This document shows positions 6,212 to 9,207 of a stretch of DNA of 9,207 nucleotides, piece by piece. The notes beneath the pieces were generated by a model. The model ran no database searches. It saw nothing but the letters and a program-made list of their open reading frames with translations, and was not told the DNA's origin. The DNA is from Bradyrhizobium sp. (lineage in GTDB: Bacteria > Pseudomonadota > Alphaproteobacteria > Rhizobiales > Xanthobacteraceae). The stretch covers positions 1 through 9,207 of the forward strand of contig JAQGKC010000274.1 of NCBI GenBank assembly GCA_028290305.1, given 5' to 3'. Each line of letters starts with the position of its first letter. Position 1 is the stretch's first letter. The position numbers were made by a program, and so were the translations under genes.

Positions 6212-6230
6212 GTCAACGTCGGACGTTAAC
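6212..6230. repeat. Near-palindrome over the predicted transcription start
   Basis: GTCAACGTCGGACGTTAAC is an inverted repeat about a central G: AACGTC pairs with GACGTT, then one mismatch, then two more matching bases. It sits between the putative -10 and the ribosome site of the secreted-protein gene, where a repressor operator or an RNA hairpin could act. Confidence 0.4.
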
Positions 6231-6249
6231 GAAGCAGTGGAGTCGTGTA

Positions 6250-6534
6250 ATGAAAAAAAACCTGGTCGCACTTGCGGTTGGTGCAACACTCGCAATCGGT
6301 GCAGTGGCGAGCCCGACGACGGCGGAGGCTCGATGGCACCGTGGCTTTCCCGTCGCTCCCGTCATCGGCGGCTTGGCGGCAGGCGCCCTCATCGGCGCTG
6401 CGCTCGCGGCACCCAGGCCCTATTACGCTTACGACTACGAGCCGGTCTATTTCGCCCCGCGATGCTACATCCGTCGCGAACGCTTTTGGGACGGATGGGG
6501 TTGGCACATTCGCCGCGTAGAGGACTGTTACTGA
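6250..6534 (+). CDS. Small secreted glycine-zipper protein with two cysteines
   Basis: A 94-residue exported protein. The N-terminus is a clear Sec signal peptide: MKKN, a hydrophobic core (LVALAVGATLAIGAVA), then a likely signal-peptidase site after AEA at 26-28. The mature part begins RWHRGF, has a glycine/alanine stretch (APVIGGLAAGALIGAALAA, about 36-54), then a Tyr/aromatic-rich section (PYYAYDYEPVYF) and ends with C72...C93 around RRERFWDGWGWHIRRVEDCY; the two cysteines could form a disulphide in the periplasm. I chose the ATG at 6250, with GGAG 7 nt upstream; the frame is open back to 6112 but that part has no signal peptide. This style of small periplasmic protein is frequent in Bradyrhizobium and relatives; its role is unknown. 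Confidence 0.85.
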   Translation: MKKNLVALAVGATLAIGAVASPTTAEARWHRGFPVAPVIGGLAAGALIGAALAAPRPYYAYDYEPVYFAPRCYIRRERFWDGWGWHIRRVEDCY

Positions 6535-6692
6535 GCGAGCGCGGGTTCACCCAACATTGCGGCAATGCCAGCGCTTGCCGAGACCGGCTGACTGACGTCA
6601 GGTGACATGGCCCACCTGTCTCGCCCCACGTGTCTCGCCCCATCAGTGAGGGACTGCGCCGACGCCCGCGCATATGGGGCGTCCGTCCTAGA
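6535..6692. other. Intergenic stretch between convergent genes, with short repeats
   Basis: No gene is seen. It holds a CTGACGTCAG palindrome (6592-6601), two copies of TGTCTCGCCCCA (6617-6628 and 6631-6642, 14-bp period) and the GC-rich hairpin described separately at 6661-6683. Confidence 0.5.
6661..6683. terminator. GC-rich hairpin, possible two-way terminator
   Basis: GACGCCC (6661-6667) pairs perfectly with GGGCGTC (6677-6683) across a 9-nt loop, 10 nt beyond the stop codon of the minus-strand DUF6894 gene. No T-run follows on either strand, so it is not a classical intrinsic terminator, but its placement between two converging genes fits a transcript-end or stabilising hairpin. Confidence 0.35.
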
Positions 6693-6905
6693 CTAGTTGC
6701 CGTGTTCCGACAGCGGAACCTCGAAAAGCTGCCGATCGCCCTCGGCTACGACGATTACTGAGTTCATGGGTTCACCGGCTCGTGCCAGCTCGAGGGCGAT
6801 CCGCTTAGCTTGCTGCAAGGCCGAGGCGGCATCCGCAAATTCCTCACCGAGGTCGTCCTCGAATATCGACGATCCGCTCCGGAAATGAAAATAGTAGCGA
6901 GGCAT
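6693..6905 (-). CDS. DUF6894 family protein
   Basis: A 70-residue protein that is close to a textbook DUF6894 member: it starts MPRYYFHFRSG, continues with FEDDLGEEFADAASALQQAK, a helix (RIALELARAG) and ends with a strand pair (NSVIVVAEGDRQLFEVPLSE). The ATG at 6905 has AGGGAG just upstream on the minus strand (revcomp of 6906-6915), much better than the upstream in-frame starts back to 7055, whose sequence is not family-like. Length and ends are normal. DUF6894 proteins are small, soluble and abundant in Bradyrhizobium and Methylobacterium relatives; their function is unknown. This copy can be compared with the abnormal copy at 2613-2993, to which it is only distantly similar. Confidence 0.85.
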   Translation of the reverse strand: MPRYYFHFRSGSSIFEDDLGEEFADAASALQQAKRIALELARAGEPMNSVIVVAEGDRQLFEVPLSEHGN

Positions 6906-7208
6906 GGGCTCCCTGGACCGAGTCGAAACATTCGACGAACCAAGGGCGATCGCGACGAAATACAACAACACAAGAGACCGCGGATCGCGCAAGGCAACGC
7001 CGACTGGAGAAAAGGAAGTGTCTACGCTTCCGGAACGGTGCTCAGGAAACTGCAATGAGCCGGTTTGGTTCCTGAGAGATGAGTGAGCGGGTGGGTGTTC
7101 ACATTGATGAACGAGTGGCAGGCACGTTGACCGCCATCAATGCTCACGATAGCGCGGACCTCGACAATGCTCCGGGGGAAGCCTCACGTTCTCTGCGGGA
7201 GTATTTTG
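6906..7208. other. Divergent intergenic region between DUF6894 and UspA genes
   Basis: About 300 nt without a recognisable gene. Open frames exist in it on both strands, but their products look like nothing known and lack good ribosome sites. The right part carries the FixK/FNR-like box at 7127-7140 and the promoter of the UspA gene; I see no clear promoter for the leftward gene. Confidence 0.6.
7127..7140. promoter_or_regulatory. FixK/FNR-type box upstream of the UspA gene
   Basis: TTGAC-CGCC-ATCAA is an exact TTGA-N6-TCAA match. If centred at -41.5, the -10 falls at about 7163-7168, where the sequence is GACAAT, and transcription would start near 7175, leaving a leader of roughly 34 nt before the ATG at 7209. 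This is the geometry of a class II activator site and makes anaerobic or microaerobic induction of the downstream operon likely, though unproven. Confidence 0.7.
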
Positions 7209-8042
7209 ATGATCAAGGACATTATCGTCAATCTCGAGCATCGAATCGCACGCGATCCGGCCCGCGATTTTGCCATCAGTATCGCGGAGACGTTCGACGC
7301 ACATGTCGCCGGAGTTGCCTTCTCATATGCGCTGGAGTTTCCCGGCTATGTCATGCTGGAAATCCCACCCGATATCTTGGCGCAGGCGATCGCCGAGAGC
7401 GAGAAAGCCGCTTTGGCCGCGATAGAACGCTTCGATGCCGCCGCCCGGCGCAGCCTGGTCTCCGCCGAACGTCGCCTCACTAAGACCATGGGGGCGGCCG
7501 CGCCCCAAATCGTGGCGACACTCGCCCGGCGTTTTGATCTTAGCGTGTTCATGCAGTCCGAGCCGAACGGCGTCGACAATGATGACATGATCGAAGCTTC
7601 CCTGTTCGAGTCCGGGCGCCCGCTGATCGTGGTGCCCTACATCCAGAAGGATGGATTAAAGCTCGACCACGTGGTGTGTTGCTGGGACGGCAGCCGCGCG
7701 GCGGCGCGCGCCATCAACGATGGGTTGCCGCTGCTGGTCAAGGCGAAGACGGTCGACCTATTGATCGTGCTGAATGAAAAGACGGACAATCCCCCGAACG
7801 TCATTCGCGGCGCCGAAATGGCGAAACATCTCGCGCGCCATGACGTCAAGGTTCAGATCGTGACAATCCCGGCGGCCGACATCGAGGTCTGCAACGCGAT
7901 CCTGTCTTACGTCGCCGACGTTTCCGGAACGTTGATCGTGATGGGCGGCTATGGCCACGCCAAGCTGCGCGAACTCATTCTGGGGGGCGTGACCCGCGAC
8001 ATGCTGAAGTCGATGACCGCCCCGGTGTTCATGTCGCATTGA
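7209..8042 (+). CDS. Tandem-domain universal stress protein (UspA family)
   Basis: A 277-residue protein of two UspA-like domains, about 1-145 and 152-277. The N-terminal half begins MIKDIIVNLE and looks degenerate, with no nucleotide-binding glycines. The C-terminal half has the strand-helix pattern LDHVVCCWDGSRAAARAIND and ends with MGGYGHAKLRELILGGVT (245-262), which fits the ATP-binding G-x2-G-x9-G motif (G246, G249, G259). The ATG at 7209 is chosen for its GGGAG (7197-7201) 7 nt upstream; an in-frame ATG-like start at 7140 falls inside the operator and before the likely transcription start. Usp proteins help cells survive starvation, oxygen limitation and respiratory stress. The gene lies behind a FixK/FNR-like box and 32 nt upstream of a DUF1772-like gene, with which it probably forms an operon. 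Confidence 0.93.
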   Translation: MIKDIIVNLEHRIARDPARDFAISIAETFDAHVAGVAFSYALEFPGYVMLEIPPDILAQAIAESEKAALAAIERFDAAARRSLVSAERRLTKTMGAAAPQIVATLARRFDLSVFMQSEPNGVDNDDMIEASLFESGRPLIVVPYIQKDGLKLDHVVCCWDGSRAAARAINDGLPLLVKAKTVDLLIVLNEKTDNPPNVIRGAEMAKHLARHDVKVQIVTIPAADIEVCNAILSYVADVSGTLIVMGGYGHAKLRELILGGVTRDMLKSMTAPVFMSH

Positions 8043-8074
8043 TTGGACAACTAGCCGGATCAGGAGCCAACACG

Positions 8075-8512
8075 ATGCGGCCAGGCTTGTACGCATACGC
8101 TGCCGCTGCCAGCTTCTTGGGTGCGGCGATTTATATCTGCCTTGTCGAGCAGCCTGCTCGGCTGAAGCTCTCCGGCCCCGAGATGATCAAGGAATGGAGG
8201 GTGAGCAACCGGCGCGGCACCCTGATATTGTCGGTCTTTGCCGTCATCTCGGCAATTCTCGCTTTCGTCCAATTCAAGACCAACGGCGACGTCCGCTGGA
8301 TCATTGGTGGCAGCACGATCTTGGCGAGTTGGCCATATGCCTATTTTGTGATGGTGCCGGTCAACGTCTGGCTCTGCGCGTTGCCGCCGGGGAGGGCGGT
8401 CTCGCCGGTGCGCCAACTGATGTGGGACTGGGGCTTACTGGAATGGGGTCACGCTTTGATCGGATTTGCCGCCACCTGCTTTTTCGCGTGGGCGCTGGGT
8501 TGGCCGCCGTGA
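8075..8512 (+). CDS. Four-helix membrane protein, DUF1772-like
   Basis: A 145-residue inner-membrane protein with four predicted helices (about 5-23, 47-66, 76-101 and 122-141). The EQPARLKL segment after helix 1, the RRG before helix 2 and the PVNVWL motif at the end of helix 3 match the DUF1772 (anthrone-oxygenase-like) family, in which a Pro-x-Asn motif of this type is typical. The ATG at 8075 has CAGGAG (8061-8066) 8 nt upstream; a TTG frame extension to 8039 is not needed. It follows the UspA gene closely and should share its promoter. Bacterial members have no established reaction, so I do not assign an enzyme activity; a role in the stressed membrane is an inference from context. Confidence 0.75.
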   Translation: MRPGLYAYAAAASFLGAAIYICLVEQPARLKLSGPEMIKEWRVSNRRGTLILSVFAVISAILAFVQFKTNGDVRWIIGGSTILASWPYAYFVMVPVNVWLCALPPGRAVSPVRQLMWDWGLLEWGHALIGFAATCFFAWALGWPP

Positions 8513-8513
8513 T

Positions 8514-8527
8514 TTGATGGCTATCAA
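8514..8527. promoter_or_regulatory. FixK/FNR-type box upstream of the hibernation-factor gene
   Basis: TTGAT-GGCT-ATCAA is an exact match to the classical FNR/FixK consensus TTGAT-N4-ATCAA. It begins one base after the preceding stop codon. With the centre at -41.5, the -10 falls on GAATATC (8550-8556) and the start near 8562, about 41 nt before the ATG at 8603. This is the best-scoring of the four boxes. Confidence 0.72.
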
Positions 8528-8561
8528 TGCCGGCGCACGGCGCGTCGGCGAATATCGCAAT

Positions 8562-8580
8562 CCGGAGCGAATGTCTCCGG
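8562..8580 (+). promoter_or_regulatory. Leader hairpin upstream of the hibernation-factor gene
   Basis: CCGGAG (8562-8567) pairs with CTCCGG (8575-8580) across a 7-nt loop, almost exactly at the predicted 5' end of the transcript and 13 nt before the GAGGGG ribosome site. It could stabilise the message or tune translation; no riboswitch family is recognisable. Confidence 0.35.
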
Positions 8581-8602
8581 GCCGGCGCTAAACGAGGGGC
8601 CG

Positions 8603-9207
8603 ATGCTTCACATCGATATTCCAACGCTCGCGGAGTTCAAGCACCTTGCGCAGATCAAGGGCGAGATTTGCGTTTCCCTGTATTTACCGACGTCCCCGCT
8701 GGGCAAGAATGCCAGGGTCAATCGCGTGGCGTTCAAGGATATTGCCAAGGAAGCACTGTCGCAGTTGAAGGAAGCCGGTGCTGACAAGAAGGACATCGTC
8801 GCCTTCGAGGCGCGTTTCGAGCAACTCGCAGGGCCTGAACATGACGTCCAGGACGAAGACAAGATCAGAAAGCTGCAGCGCGCAAAGCCGGATCCGATCG
8901 AGCAGTTCTGGCGCTACCAAGCGAGCGGGTTGGGAGTGCTGGCCACGTCGGGCATGATGCAGACGTTCCGCCTGCCTAACCGGCCGAAGCCGTTGGCCGA
9001 AGTGGCGGACCGATTTCACCTGACGCCACTGATACGGGCCATGACGTCGCCGCACGACGTCTTCGTGCTCGCGCTGGCGGAGGAGAGCGTTCGACTGATC
9101 CACGCGTTTGCCAATTTCCCGCCGCAGCGGCTGCAAGTTCCAGATCTTCCCGGCAGCGTCGAAGAGGCGACGCATCGCCCATCCTTTCACGTACGGGCTC
9201 CGCGCCG
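8603..9207 (+). CDS. baeRF-family ribosome hibernation / release-factor-like protein (3' partial)
   Basis: The first 201 residues are visible and the frame is open to the window edge. The start MLHIDIPTLAEFKHLAQIKG, followed by EICVSLYLPTSPLGKNARVN, is characteristic of the bacterial archaeo-eukaryotic release-factor (baeRF) proteins, known in NCBI naming as ribosome hibernation factors of the AOC03_06830 type. It continues with RVAFKDIAKEALSQLKEAGA, the FWRYQASGLGVLATSGMMQT strand pair, FRLPNRPKPLAEVADRFHLT, and PLIRAMTSPHDVFVLALAEE, all in family order. These proteins are related to eRF1/aRF1 and are linked to stalled or dormant ribosomes. The ATG at 8603 has GAGGGG (8593-8598) upstream. 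It follows its own FixK/FNR-like box, so it is probably a separate unit from the UspA genes but under the same regulator. The catalytic or ribosome-contacting C-terminal part lies outside the window. Confidence 0.88.
   Translation, partial: MLHIDIPTLAEFKHLAQIKGEICVSLYLPTSPLGKNARVNRVAFKDIAKEALSQLKEAGADKKDIVAFEARFEQLAGPEHDVQDEDKIRKLQRAKPDPIEQFWRYQASGLGVLATSGMMQTFRLPNRPKPLAEVADRFHLTPLIRAMTSPHDVFVLALAEESVRLIHAFANFPPQRLQVPDLPGSVEEATHRPSFHVRAPR

Noticed and set aside
6112..6249. N-terminal extension of the secreted protein
   Set aside because: The stretch holds promoter-like elements and its translation would bury the signal peptide; the ATG at 6250 gives a normal exported protein.
6617..6642. Two copies of TGTCTCGCCCCA as the start of a CRISPR or larger repeat array
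   Set aside because: Only two units 14 bp apart, with no spacer pattern or cas genes; a minor local duplication.
7116..7131. Sigma-54 type -24/-12 element upstream of the UspA gene
   Set aside because: TGGCA-N6-TTGA has the -24 part, but the essential GC of the -12 element is GA. The TTGA belongs to the FixK/FNR-like box.
7079..7483. 134-residue plus-strand frame starting before the UspA gene
   Set aside because: It runs through the operator and into the UspA coding region in another frame; the product becomes an Arg-rich shadow.

Overview
The window is GC-rich, densely packed DNA that most resembles a Bradyrhizobium/Rhodopseudomonas-type alphaproteobacterium (Nitrobacteraceae). The evidence is protein style: FixJ/NodW-like response regulators, two DUF6894 proteins, a LuxR-type sensing domain common in these genomes, a small Cys-containing exported protein, and FixK/FNR-type operators. 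The genus is an inference. No tRNA, rRNA, CRISPR array, IS element or phage gene was seen.

Layout. (1) 1-2649, plus strand: a two-component module. A sensor kinase, cut at its 5' end by the window edge, carries an ETR1-like transmembrane domain with a Cys-x3-His copper-ligand motif, a coiled coil, a PAS domain and an HWE-free classical HisKA/HATPase core. It overlaps by 4 nt a stand-alone receiver, followed by a FixJ-type receiver-HTH regulator. (2) 2613-3381, minus strand: a DUF6894 domain joined to the frameshifted remains of a LuxR-family sensing domain. (3) 3382-5572, plus strand: a regulatory region with two perfect TTGA-N6-TCAA boxes, then a glycine-zipper stress-type protein, a very hydrophobic small membrane protein, a BAX-inhibitor-1 gene broken by four frameshifts and one stop codon, and a DUF2905 membrane protein. 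(4) 5586-6534: a conserved uncharacterised protein (minus) divergent from a small secreted protein (plus). (5) 6693-6905, minus strand: a second, compact DUF6894 protein. (6) 7209-9207, plus strand: a tandem UspA protein and a DUF1772-like membrane protein behind one TTGA-N6-TCAA box, then a baeRF-type ribosome hibernation factor (cut by the window end) behind another.

How it fits together. The four perfect FixK/FNR-like boxes that I found by reading the sequence all lie outside recognised coding sequence, each upstream of a stress-type gene. The simplest reading is a cluster of oxygen- or redox-controlled survival genes (universal stress protein, ribosome hibernation, membrane-stress proteins) next to a sensory two-component module. 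That the kinase senses ethylene, copper or another small ligand, and that the boxes bind a CRP/FNR-family protein, are inferences. Two decaying genes show that parts of the cluster are being lost.
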